Shown: one piece after another, positions 16,713 through 26,302 of the stretch
How positions within the stretch are numbered: the stretch's first letter is position 1
How the letters are laid out: each line of letters starts with the position of its first letter
Source of the DNA: Bog-532 sp965277615
GTDB lineage: Bacteria > Actinomycetota > Actinomycetes > Streptosporangiales > Streptosporangiaceae
Direction: 5' to 3'
Length of the DNA stretch: 64,000 bases
Assembly (NCBI GenBank): GCA_965277615.1
Contig: CBDIDG010000003.1
Coordinates: forward strand, 1-64,000
Notes under the pieces: model-generated
What the model was told of the DNA's origin: nothing
Databases searched by the model: none
Seen by the model: only the letters and a program-made list of their open reading frames with translations
Program-made: the position numbers and the translations under genes

Positions 16713-17405
16713 GTGACCGGCCAGCAGGACGATGACCCCTGGATGGGGTTTCCCCGCGAACCAGCGGACGACGTGCTCGAGCTGGGCGACGATCGTCCTC
16801 GTCGCAGGCTGGGGCCGTCCTGGTGGCCGCCGCAGCTACCGCGGTTCGCGCTGATACTGGCGGCGGCCACGCTCGTCCTCGGTCTGGGTGTGGGTTTCGG
16901 AGTGGGCCATGCCAGCGGCTCCCGTCAGGCTGGCGGGCCGGCCGCGAAGGCCTCGGCCAGCAGCACCTCGGCCGCGTCCGTGTCGTCGGGCGGTGTCGTG
17001 CTGGCCCAGACCGGCAACGTGTGCTCGGCCCAGCAGGGGGACACGCTCCAGCTCGGTATCCAGGTGGCCAACGACTCCGCCGCGCCGCTGACGCTGGGCC
17101 AGGTGCGGGCGGTGGTGCCCTACTGGGGCTTGCAGGTGACCGGCTGGACCTGGGGTCCTTGCGGCGAGCTGAACGCCGGCCCGCACAACGGCGGCGATCC
17201 GCAGGGTGCGGGGCCCGACCAGTATCTGACCCCGGGGGCCAGCGGCTGGATCAATGTCGAGGTCAAGGTACTGATCCGATGCCCCACCCCGCTGCCGGTC
17301 CAGTTCGTGGTCAGCTACGAGCAGCGCGGAAAGATCGGCATGGTCCAGTTCCCCGGCTTCCAGGACCTGGGCGCCGTGCCGTACTCCGGCTGCCCGGGCA
17401 GCTAG
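16713..17405 (+). CDS. Membrane-anchored protein, tandem paralogue 2
   Basis: 230 residues built like its upstream neighbour: acidic start with DDVLELGDDRPRRRLG, a Trp/Pro-rich stretch, a single span (FALILAAATLVLGLGVGFGV), then an exported domain with NVCSAQQGDTLQLGIQVAND, WGPCGELNAG, IRCPTPLPVQFVVSYEQ and a final PYSGCPGS. The cysteines align with those of the paralogue. Even the sequences before the two start codons match (TCTATCGTGGCAG-GTGACCGGCC), so the duplication included the leader. It converges with the P450 gene. Confidence 0.72.
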   Translation: MTGQQDDDPWMGFPREPADDVLELGDDRPRRRLGPSWWPPQLPRFALILAAATLVLGLGVGFGVGHASGSRQAGGPAAKASASSTSAASVSSGGVVLAQTGNVCSAQQGDTLQLGIQVANDSAAPLTLGQVRAVVPYWGLQVTGWTWGPCGELNAGPHNGGDPQGAGPDQYLTPGASGWINVEVKVLIRCPTPLPVQFVVSYEQRGKIGMVQFPGFQDLGAVPYSGCPGS

Positions 17406-17419
17406 GGCAGCCCGGGCAG

Positions 17420-18712
17420 CTAGGGCTGGGCCGGGGGAATGGTGCCCGCGGTGCGGATGAGCAGCCGGTCCGGGCCACGCAGGTTGAAGTTGGGCTTGTA
17501 GTGCAGCCCGTCGCCGTCCAGCTCCGGGGCGGTCACCCGGCGCGCGAACGCGGTCAGCGCGGTGGCCGCTTCCAGCCGGGCCAGCGGTGCCCCCAGGCAG
17601 AAGTGCGGCCCCGCCGCGAAGGCCAGGTGTCCCGCCCCCTTTGGGCCGGCCCCCTGACGACCAGCACTGTCCTTATGGCTGGCACCGTTCTTATGGCTGG
17701 CACTGTCGCGGGTGATGTCGAACCGGTCCGGGTCGGTGAAGACCCCCGGATCCCGGCCGGCCGCGGCCAGCAGGACCAGGATCAGCGTGCCGTCGGTCGC
17801 TTCGACGTCGCCGAGCTGAATCGTCCCCCGGGCCACCCGGGCGGTCAGCTGCACCGGCGGGTCGTAGCGCAGGGTCTCTTCGACCGCTCCGGCGGCCAGA
17901 CCCGGGTCGGCCCGCAGCGCGGCCAGCTGGTCCAGATTCCGGAGCAGGGCCAGGACCGCGTTGGAGATCAGCCCGACCGTGGTTTCGTGCCCGGCCACCA
18001 GCAGCAGGATGGCGGTGGAGATCAGCTCGGCCTCGGTCAGATGGCTGCCTTCGTCTTCGGCCCTGATCAGCTCGGTGAGTAGGTCGTCGCCGGGGTCGGC
18101 GCGGCGTTCGGCGATGAGCTCGCGGAAGTAGGCGGTGAACTCCTCCCGGGCCGCGCTGGCGTCGGCCGCACCCTCCTCGGGCGCGACGAACTGAGGTTGC
18201 AGGGAGTGAGCCAGCCGGGCCGACCAGCCCGCGAACCGGGCATGGTCCCCAGCGGGCACGCCGAGCAGCTCGCAGATGATCCGGACCGGCAGCGGGTAGG
18301 CCAGCTGGTCCACGAGTTCCAGCTCGTGCGGGCTCCGCTCGGCCGCGGCCGACAGCAGCTCGTCGGTGACGGTCTGGATCCTGGGGGCGAGCCGGGCCAC
18401 CATGCGCGGGGTGAACGCCTTGGACACCAGCCGCCGCAGCCGGGTGTGGTCGGGCGGGTCCATGGACAGGAACGACATGCCGGTCCGCCGGGGTGCATCC
18501 GGCGGGGCCAGCCGGGAGGTGCCACGCTCGCTGCTGACCCGGCTGTCGCGGAGGATGCGCGAGCAGTCATCGTGCCTGCCCAGGACGATCAGGGCGCCGC
18601 CCAGCGTGGCGTACGGTGAGGCCTCCCGCAGCGCGGCCAGGACCGGATAAGGATTGGCCACCACGGCCGGGTCGCCGAGCTGGCTGAGGAGATTCTGCTC
18701 CGTCGTGGTCAT
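17420..18712 (-). CDS. Cytochrome P450
   Basis: Soluble bacterial P450 of about 430 residues. The I-helix oxygen-activation motif LLVAGHETTVG, the K-helix ETLR and the heme-cysteine loop FAAGPHFCLGAPLARLEA are all present. ATG 18712 (MTTTEQNLLSQL) is preferred over an upstream TTG, which lies in the operator. Just before the heme loop is an insertion of about 25 residues (residues 335-359) with two copies of the motif SASHK/GASHK, encoded by a small direct repeat. The divergent MerR gene and the perfect dyad between them point to effector-dependent control. The substrate is unknown. Confidence 0.94.
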   Translation of the reverse strand: MTTTEQNLLSQLGDPAVVANPYPVLAALREASPYATLGGALIVLGRHDDCSRILRDSRVSSERGTSRLAPPDAPRRTGMSFLSMDPPDHTRLRRLVSKAFTPRMVARLAPRIQTVTDELLSAAAERSPHELELVDQLAYPLPVRIICELLGVPAGDHARFAGWSARLAHSLQPQFVAPEEGAADASAAREEFTAYFRELIAERRADPGDDLLTELIRAEDEGSHLTEAELISTAILLLVAGHETTVGLISNAVLALLRNLDQLAALRADPGLAAGAVEETLRYDPPVQLTARVARGTIQLGDVEATDGTLILVLLAAAGRDPGVFTDPDRFDITRDSASHKNGASHKDSAGRQGAGPKGAGHLAFAAGPHFCLGAPLARLEAATALTAFARRVTAPELDGDGLHYKPNFNLRGPDRLLIRTAGTIPPAQP

Positions 18713-18726
18713 GGGCTTAGGCTCCA

Positions 18727-18746
18727 ACTTGAACCTTGGTTCAAGT
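18727..18746. promoter_or_regulatory. MerR-type operator between P450 and merR genes
   Basis: Nine-base arms ACTTGAACC and GGTTCAAGT form an exact dyad around a central TT. It sits between the divergent P450 and MerR starts, where a MerR regulator would twist the spacer of a promoter. Confidence 0.7.
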
Positions 18747-18768
18747 CAAGCGGCCTGACGGAGTGGCG

Positions 18769-19233
18769 ATGAGCGTAACCGAAACTGATTCCCCGGAGTC
18801 CCCGGGGGCACCGCCGTTGCTGACGATCGGGCAGCTGTCGGCCGAGACCGGCGTCCCCACCTCGACGATCCGGTTCTGGGAGCGCAAGGGCCTGCTCACC
18901 CCGGACCACCGCCAGTCCGGCCAGCGCCGCTACACCCCAGCCGCCGTCCGCGGCGTCGCCATGTTGCGCCTGTTGCAAGAGGTGGGCCTGACCCTGGCCG
19001 ACATCCGCCGCTTCCGCGAGGAACGCGCGATCACACCCCGGTCCTGGCACACGCTCGTGGCCGACAAGCTAACCGACGTGGAGCGCCAGATCGCCGCCCT
19101 GGAACACGCCCGCGACCTGCTGTCCCACGCCTCCACCTGCCACCACGACGACCTCCTGGCCTGCCCCGGCTTCCAAGAATGGTTCGCCGCCTACCTAGCC
19201 ACCTTCCCGTCCCGCGAACGCGCCCCCGCCTGA
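18769..19233 (+). CDS. MerR family transcriptional regulator
   Basis: 154 residues from ATG 18769 (MSVTETDSPE), which follows a GGAG-type ribosome site; an upstream in-frame extension would cross the operator. The winged-helix domain is typical: LTIGQLSAETGVPTSTIRFW, then ERKGLLTPDHRQSGQRRYTP, followed by the dimerisation helix LTDVERQIAALEHARDLL. The end carries TCHHDDLLACPGF, a Cys/His segment seen in a subset of MerR proteins that could bind metal or sense redox. It probably acts on the dyad at 18727-18746 and regulates the divergent P450 gene and itself. Confidence 0.92.
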   Translation: MSVTETDSPESPGAPPLLTIGQLSAETGVPTSTIRFWERKGLLTPDHRQSGQRRYTPAAVRGVAMLRLLQEVGLTLADIRRFREERAITPRSWHTLVADKLTDVERQIAALEHARDLLSHASTCHHDDLLACPGFQEWFAAYLATFPSRERAPA

Positions 19234-19358
19234 CCCACACCGCCCAGCCGACCCACACCGCCCAGCCGACCCACACCGCCCAGCCGACCCACGTCGCCCA
19301 GCCGACCCACACCGCCCAGCCGACCCACGTCGCCCAGCCGACCCACGTCGCCCCTCTG
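19233..19358. repeat. 18-bp tandem repeat, seven units
   Basis: Units of ACCCACACCGCCCAGCCG, with GTCG replacing ACCG in three of them, begin on the last base of the merR stop codon and run to about 19358, the last unit being degenerate. The period equals that of the unrelated-looking tract at 7.1 kb. Confidence 0.9.
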
Positions 19359-19416
19359 TCCTCATCAGTCACATGTGACACGTGTGCTGGGGTGCGTCTC
19401 AGGGGCGTCAGAGGTG

Positions 19417-19591
19417 GGGTGATTTTTTAGCCACCTCCCGGCTCCGGGCTTCGTGCGGGGACCCCTGCGGCAGGCCCGGCCAGGCCCAAGAGCGGGCAGG
19501 CAGCGTGCGCCTGGCCCGCTGCCGAGCGTAGGGCCTGCCGCCACCCCGCACTAAGCCCTCCGCCGGCAGGACACCGGCCAAACAATCACCC
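19417..19591. mobile_element. MITE-like element, copy 1 (175 bp)
   Basis: Bounded by imperfect terminal inverted repeats: GGGTGATTTTTTAGCC at the left and, read on the other strand, GGGTGATTGTTTGGCC at the right. Inside, GCGGCAGGCCC and GGGCCTGCCGC can pair to form a long stem. A second copy at 55158-55332 has the same length and about four differences. It encodes no transposase, so any movement must have been in trans. No target duplication is evident. Confidence 0.8.
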
Positions 19592-19623
19592 TGAGCTCGT
19601 GCTGAGTCCCGGGGTTCGCTCCT

Positions 19624-19733
19624 TATGTAGGCAATGTGCCATCCACCACACCCGGGTGTAGGTAATGGCACATCCGCCACACGACGACGCGGGACTGGCG
19701 GGCCTACTGTGACCTGAGTGACGGGTGCGACGC
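19624..19733. repeat. Dispersed hairpin repeat, type 2, copy A
   Basis: Contains ATGTGCCAT (19634) and its exact complement ATGGCACAT (19665) separated by 22 bases. The stretch continues with TGTGACCTGAGTGACGGG, also found in copy B at 57858-57968. The T-A pair in the stem is replaced by C-G in copy B, so pairing is kept. Confidence 0.7.
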
Positions 19734-19734
19734 A

Positions 19735-20027
19735 GGACACGCAGCTGAACCGGTGCGTGGACCCGGCGGCCACCCAGATGCCCAGCTCGCCGGCGATTTC
19801 CCGGATGCGGCCGGTAGCACGGTCGAGGGCGTCCCAGTCGTACCCGGTGAAGGTCTCGAAGTCCGTTCCCGCGTACCCGGACAGCGCGCCTTCGGGGAAG
19901 TGCGCGACGCGGGCGCCCTGGCGGGCGGCCTCACGCAGCTGCCGGGCATCCAGCCGGCGTTCTGCTCGATGTCCGCGCTCACCGGGAACTGGCACGTCGC
20001 CACCTTCAGGACCGTCATCACCCTCAT
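19735..20027 (-). pseudogene. Carbon-nitrogen hydrolase (nitrilase family) remnant
   Basis: On the minus strand a start at 20027 or 20018 gives MTVLKVATCQFPVSADIEQN, the usual beginning of a nitrilase-superfamily amidase. The frame then changes near 19955-19970 and the homology continues in another frame as ARQLREAARQGARVAHFPEG, with the catalytic glutamate of the family in FPEGALSGY, through IREIAGELGIWVAAGSTHR. After that similarity ends abruptly near 19740 where repeat sequence takes over. About two thirds of the enzyme, including the catalytic Lys and Cys, is missing. It is a frameshifted 5-prime remnant, not a functional gene. Confidence 0.72.
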
Positions 20028-20071
20028 TCTCCCCGCGGCGGGACGAACTCTCCGGGGAGGCGCTCGCCTAG

Positions 20072-20127
20072 GTAGGCAATGGCGCCTTTGCCCGTGTTGG
20101 AGGACTAGCAAAGGCGCCATTGCCTAC
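20072..20127. repeat. Dispersed hairpin repeat, type 1, copy A
   Basis: Perfect 20-bp arms GTAGGCAATGGCGCCTTTGC (20072-20091) and GCAAAGGCGCCATTGCCTAC (20108-20127) with a 16-base loop. The loop and right arm share 33 identical bases with the element at 57728-57777. Confidence 0.85.
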
Positions 20128-20187
20128 GTACGCAGCGGTGCTGGTGGTGCCGGTGTGGACTGAGCGGCGCGAGTGACGGGCGCAATG

Positions 20188-20220
20188 AGGCCCCCGCACC
20201 AGCGAATGGTGCGGGGGCCT
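20188..20220. terminator. Hairpin terminator beyond glgB
   Basis: Exact 14-bp arms AGGCCCCCGCACCA and TGGTGCGGGGGCCT around GCGAA, 28 bp after the glgB stop. It lacks a T-run, as is common in actinomycetes. It probably ends the glgE-treS-mak-glgB transcript. Confidence 0.75.
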
Positions 20221-20247
20221 TGTCGCGTTGAGCGGCGAGCCGGGCCG

Positions 20248-22824
<2,577 letters not shown>

Positions 22825-22830
22825 TCCGGG

Positions 22831-24192
22831 TCAGTCGGGGAAGTCCGCCAGGGACTCCAGGGGAATCTGCAACCAGGACGGACGGTGCCTGGCCTCATAC
22901 ATCACTTCGTAGACCGCTTTGTCAAGGGTCAGCGCGCGCAGCAGCACCTCGTTGGCCACCGGGTCGAGGCCGCCGGCCTCGGCGTACCCGGCGCAGAAGG
23001 CGCTGCTGTTGCGCCGGCTCCACTCCCGGGCCGCGCCGTGCAGGCGCTCGGCGTCCGGGTTGGTCAGCAGCTGGAACCGGGCCGCGTAGTCGAACGAGCG
23101 GAGCATGCCCGCCACGTCCCGCAGGGGCGAGGACCGGGCCCGCCGCTGGGCCAGCGGGGTGGCCGGCTCGCCCTCGAAGTCGAGCAGGATCCAGCCCGTC
23201 TCGGTCCGCATGACCTGGCCCAGGTGATAGTCGCCGTGCACCCGCTGGGCGGGCACCGGTTCGTTGATCTTGGCCAGGGCCGAGTAGGCGTTGCCGATCA
23301 TGTCCACGTACCGGGCCAGCTCGGGTACGGCCGCGGCGGCCAGGTCCAGCCGCCGGTACATCTGCTCGGCCGTCTCGTGCAGCGATTCCGGGGGCAGCAC
23401 GTCGGCGCCGAACGCCTCGGCCAGGTCCCGGTGCACCTCGGCGGTGGCGGCGCCGAGCCGGTGGGCCTCGCCGGAGAAGTCACCGCCGGCGTCGGCCGCG
23501 CTGACCGATTCGCCCTCGTACAGATCCTGCGCGTACAGATCACGGACGCTGGTCGCGGCGAGCGTCCAGCCGTCGGTCGCGGTGCGCAGGTACTTGGACA
23601 AGATGGCCAGGGTGGTCGTCACCCCGTCCATCAGCGTCTCGACCGAGCCGTACGGCTCGGCGATGTGCTGGGAGCCCAGCTGGTTCAGCGCGGACGTGAC
23701 TTCCAGGTCGGGGTTGGGGCCGGCGAAGACCCGGCGGAACACTTTGAGGATCGATTCTTCGCCGTAGACCAGGCTGGTGTTGCTCTGCTCCGCGGTCAGC
23801 ACGATGCTGTCCAGGCTGGTGTCGATCTCGGCGCCCGGCTCGCGCTGGAAGGTCAGCGATCCGATGGTCTCGTTGCCCGCGATCGCCCGCAGCACGGTCC
23901 GGGTCAGCTCGGGATCGTGCAGCGCGTCGTAGGCGTGCACGCCGTCCTCCAGCGTGCCGATCCTGGCGTGCTCCAGCCAGTCGGGCAGGTCGCGCCGCAA
24001 TCCGACGAAGATCTGGTAGTGGTCGGCGCTGGCGCCGTGGGAGACCAGGACGAGCAGATGCCGCAGGGCAGGATCGCCCGCCACGACCTCGGTGTCAGCG
24101 ACAACCGCCAGGTCGCGGAGCATCCGGCCCTTGCCCGCGAACCACCGCTGCTCCTGCAGCCAGGGCGCGAGCGCATCCTCGAGTCTCATCAC
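22831..24192 (-). CDS. mak: Maltokinase
   Basis: Phosphorylates maltose to maltose 1-phosphate with ATP, supplying GlgE. The N-terminal cap domain starts LEDALAPWLQEQRWFAGKGR, a hallmark of this family. The C-terminal lobe is aminoglycoside-phosphotransferase-like with the catalytic loop RVHGDYHLGQVM and the metal motif ILLDFEGEPATPL. At 453 residues it is a free-standing maltokinase, not fused to TreS. Start is ATG 24192 or ATG 24189. It sits between treS (147 bp away) and glgB (6 bp away) on the same strand. Confidence 0.95.
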   Translation of the reverse strand: MMRLEDALAPWLQEQRWFAGKGRMLRDLAVVADTEVVAGDPALRHLLVLVSHGASADHYQIFVGLRRDLPDWLEHARIGTLEDGVHAYDALHDPELTRTVLRAIAGNETIGSLTFQREPGAEIDTSLDSIVLTAEQSNTSLVYGEESILKVFRRVFAGPNPDLEVTSALNQLGSQHIAEPYGSVETLMDGVTTTLAILSKYLRTATDGWTLAATSVRDLYAQDLYEGESVSAADAGGDFSGEAHRLGAATAEVHRDLAEAFGADVLPPESLHETAEQMYRRLDLAAAAVPELARYVDMIGNAYSALAKINEPVPAQRVHGDYHLGQVMRTETGWILLDFEGEPATPLAQRRARSSPLRDVAGMLRSFDYAARFQLLTNPDAERLHGAAREWSRRNSSAFCAGYAEAGGLDPVANEVLLRALTLDKAVYEVMYEARHRPSWLQIPLESLADFPD

Positions 24193-24339
24193 CTTGACAT
24201 ACCCACTCCCCCTGAAGGGTCTCCTGAAACCCCCGGGGAATCGAGTGTCCAGGGATGATTCGGGTGCGGCGTTCGGATGGCACCACAGGCTACCGGGCCG
24301 CCCGGTCCTACTCGATCCCCCCTGCCCGGGCCTGCCCGC

Positions 24340-26145
24340 CTAGTGCTCGTGGTCCTCCCTGGACGGGTGCAGCTGGAACCAGTAGAACCCGTGCCCGGGC
24401 AGCGTGAGCAGGTAGTTCAGCTCGCCGATGCGGGGGAACGTGACGCCGCCCATGCACTCCACCGGGGTCACCCCGCGGAATCGCCGCAGGTCCAGCTCGA
24501 CCGGCTGCGGGAAGCGGGACAGGTTGTTGACGCACAAGATCATGTCCGTGCCGTCGGAGCCGGAATCGGCCCCCGGCTCGGCGTCCGGGGTCATCCGGAC
24601 GAAGGCCAGCACGCTGGGGTTGGACGACACCAGTTCCTCATACTCGCCGGTGCCGAACACCGGGTGCCGCTTGCGGATCTCGATCATGCGCCGGGTCCAG
24701 TGCAGGAACGAGCCGGGGTTACGGGTCTGCGACTCCACGTTCAGGGCCTGGTAGCCGTAGATCGGGTCCTGGATCGGCGGCAGGTACAACCGCTGCGGGT
24801 CCGAGCTGGAAAAGCCGCCGTTGCGGTCCGGCGTCCACTGCATGGGGGTGCGCACGCCGTCCCGGTCACCGAGCCAGATGTTGTCGCCCATGGCGATCTC
24901 GTCCCCGTAGTACAGCACCGGCGACCCGGGCAGCGACAGCAGCAGCGCGGTGAACAGCTCCAGCTGGTTCCGGTCGTTCTCGAGCAGCGGCGCGAGCCGG
25001 CGGCGGATCCCGATGTTGGCCTTCATCCGGGGGTCCTTGGCGTACTCGGTGTACATGTAGTCGCGCTCGTCGTCGGTGACCATCTCGAGCGTCAGCTCGT
25101 CGTGATTGCGCAGGAAGATGCCCCACTGGCAGCCGGCCGGGATCTTCGGCGTCTGGGCCATGATCTCCGAGATCGGGTAGCGCTGCTCCCTCCGCACGGC
25201 CATGAAGATCCGCGGCATCAGCGGGAAGTGGAACGCCATGTGGCACTCGTCGCCGCCGGTGGACGGGTCGCCGAAGTACTCCACCACGTCGGCCGGCCAC
25301 TGGTTGGCCTCGGCCAGCAGCACCCGGTCCGGGTAGAGCCGGTCGATTTCGGCCCGGATCCGCTTCAGGTACTCGTGCGTCTCCTTGAGGTTCTCGCAGT
25401 TGGTGCCCTCCCGCTCGTACAGGTAGGGCACCGCGTCCAGCCGGAACCCGTCGATGCCGAGGTCCAGCCAGAACCGGAGCACCTCGATCATGGCGTCGGC
25501 CACGGCCGGGTTCTCGAAGTTCAGGTCGGGCTGGTGGGAGAAGAACCGGTGCCAGTAGTACTGGCCCCGCACCGGGTCGTAGGTCCAGTTGGACTGCTCG
25601 GTGTCGACGAAGATGATCCGGGCGTCAGCGTACTGGTCGTCGGTGTTGGACCACACGTAGAAGTCACCGAACGGCCCGTCGGGGTCGGACCGGGAAGCCT
25701 GGAACCACGGGTGCTGGTCGCTGGTGTGGTTCATGACCAGGTCGGCGATGACCCGTATCCCCCGCTTGTGGGCTTCCTCCACCATCTCGACGAAATCACC
25801 GATGGTGCCGTAGTCGTCCAGCACCTTCATGAAGTCGGAGATGTCGTACCCGCCGTCCTTCAGCGGGGACTCATAGATCGGCAGCAGCCAGATGCAGTCG
25901 ATACCGAGCCACTGCAGGTAGTCCAGCCGCGAGGTCAGCCCGCGCAGGTCGCCGGTACCGTTGCCGCTGGAGTCGGCGAAGCCGCGGATCAGCACCTCGT
26001 AGAACACCGCGCGCTTGTACCACTCGGGATCCCGGGCCCCTTCGAAGGAGAACGGGTCGGGTACCGGCTCGCCGGGAGTCGACGGGAAGCCGCCCATCTG
26101 GGCGGTAACCGGGCGCGGGTCGCTGGCGGCGTGAGGGTCTGTCAC
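24340..26145 (-). CDS. treS: Trehalose synthase / maltose alpha-D-glucosyltransferase
   Basis: Interconverts trehalose and maltose within one GH13 active site. About 601 residues. Conserved parts are WYKRAVFYEVLIRGFADSSG at the start, LVMNHTSDQHPWFQ, GFRLDAVPYLYEREG (nucleophile), RVLLAEANQWPADV (acid) and FLRNHDELTLEMV. GTG 26145 (MTDPHAASDPR) is preferred because AGGAG lies 8 bases upstream. A longer frame from 26232 would translate a tandem repeat (VGLDS units) and is probably not used. TreS feeds maltose to the adjacent maltokinase and GlgE, turning trehalose into glucan. Confidence 0.96.
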   Translation of the reverse strand: MTDPHAASDPRPVTAQMGGFPSTPGEPVPDPFSFEGARDPEWYKRAVFYEVLIRGFADSSGNGTGDLRGLTSRLDYLQWLGIDCIWLLPIYESPLKDGGYDISDFMKVLDDYGTIGDFVEMVEEAHKRGIRVIADLVMNHTSDQHPWFQASRSDPDGPFGDFYVWSNTDDQYADARIIFVDTEQSNWTYDPVRGQYYWHRFFSHQPDLNFENPAVADAMIEVLRFWLDLGIDGFRLDAVPYLYEREGTNCENLKETHEYLKRIRAEIDRLYPDRVLLAEANQWPADVVEYFGDPSTGGDECHMAFHFPLMPRIFMAVRREQRYPISEIMAQTPKIPAGCQWGIFLRNHDELTLEMVTDDERDYMYTEYAKDPRMKANIGIRRRLAPLLENDRNQLELFTALLLSLPGSPVLYYGDEIAMGDNIWLGDRDGVRTPMQWTPDRNGGFSSSDPQRLYLPPIQDPIYGYQALNVESQTRNPGSFLHWTRRMIEIRKRHPVFGTGEYEELVSSNPSVLAFVRMTPDAEPGADSGSDGTDMILCVNNLSRFPQPVELDLRRFRGVTPVECMGGVTFPRIGELNYLLTLPGHGFYWFQLHPSREDHEH

Positions 26146-26171
26146 GACTGGTTCTCCTGCTTGTTCCGTGC

Positions 26172-26262
26172 TGTAGCTGTCGAGGCCAACACTGTCGAGG
26201 CCAACACTGTCGAGGCCAACTGTCGAGGCCAACTGTCGAAGCCAACACTGTCCAGGCCGATC
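26172..26262. repeat. Short tandem repeat between glgE and treS
   Basis: About six units of ACTGTCGAGGCCAAC, some shortened to 12 bp by loss of the ACA triplet, lie just upstream of the treS ribosome site. All unit lengths are multiples of three, so the frame stays open through it. Confidence 0.85.
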
Positions 26263-26302
26263 GGGCGTTCAGGGCCTCCTGGCCAGCCTCGCGGTCCGCC
26301 CC

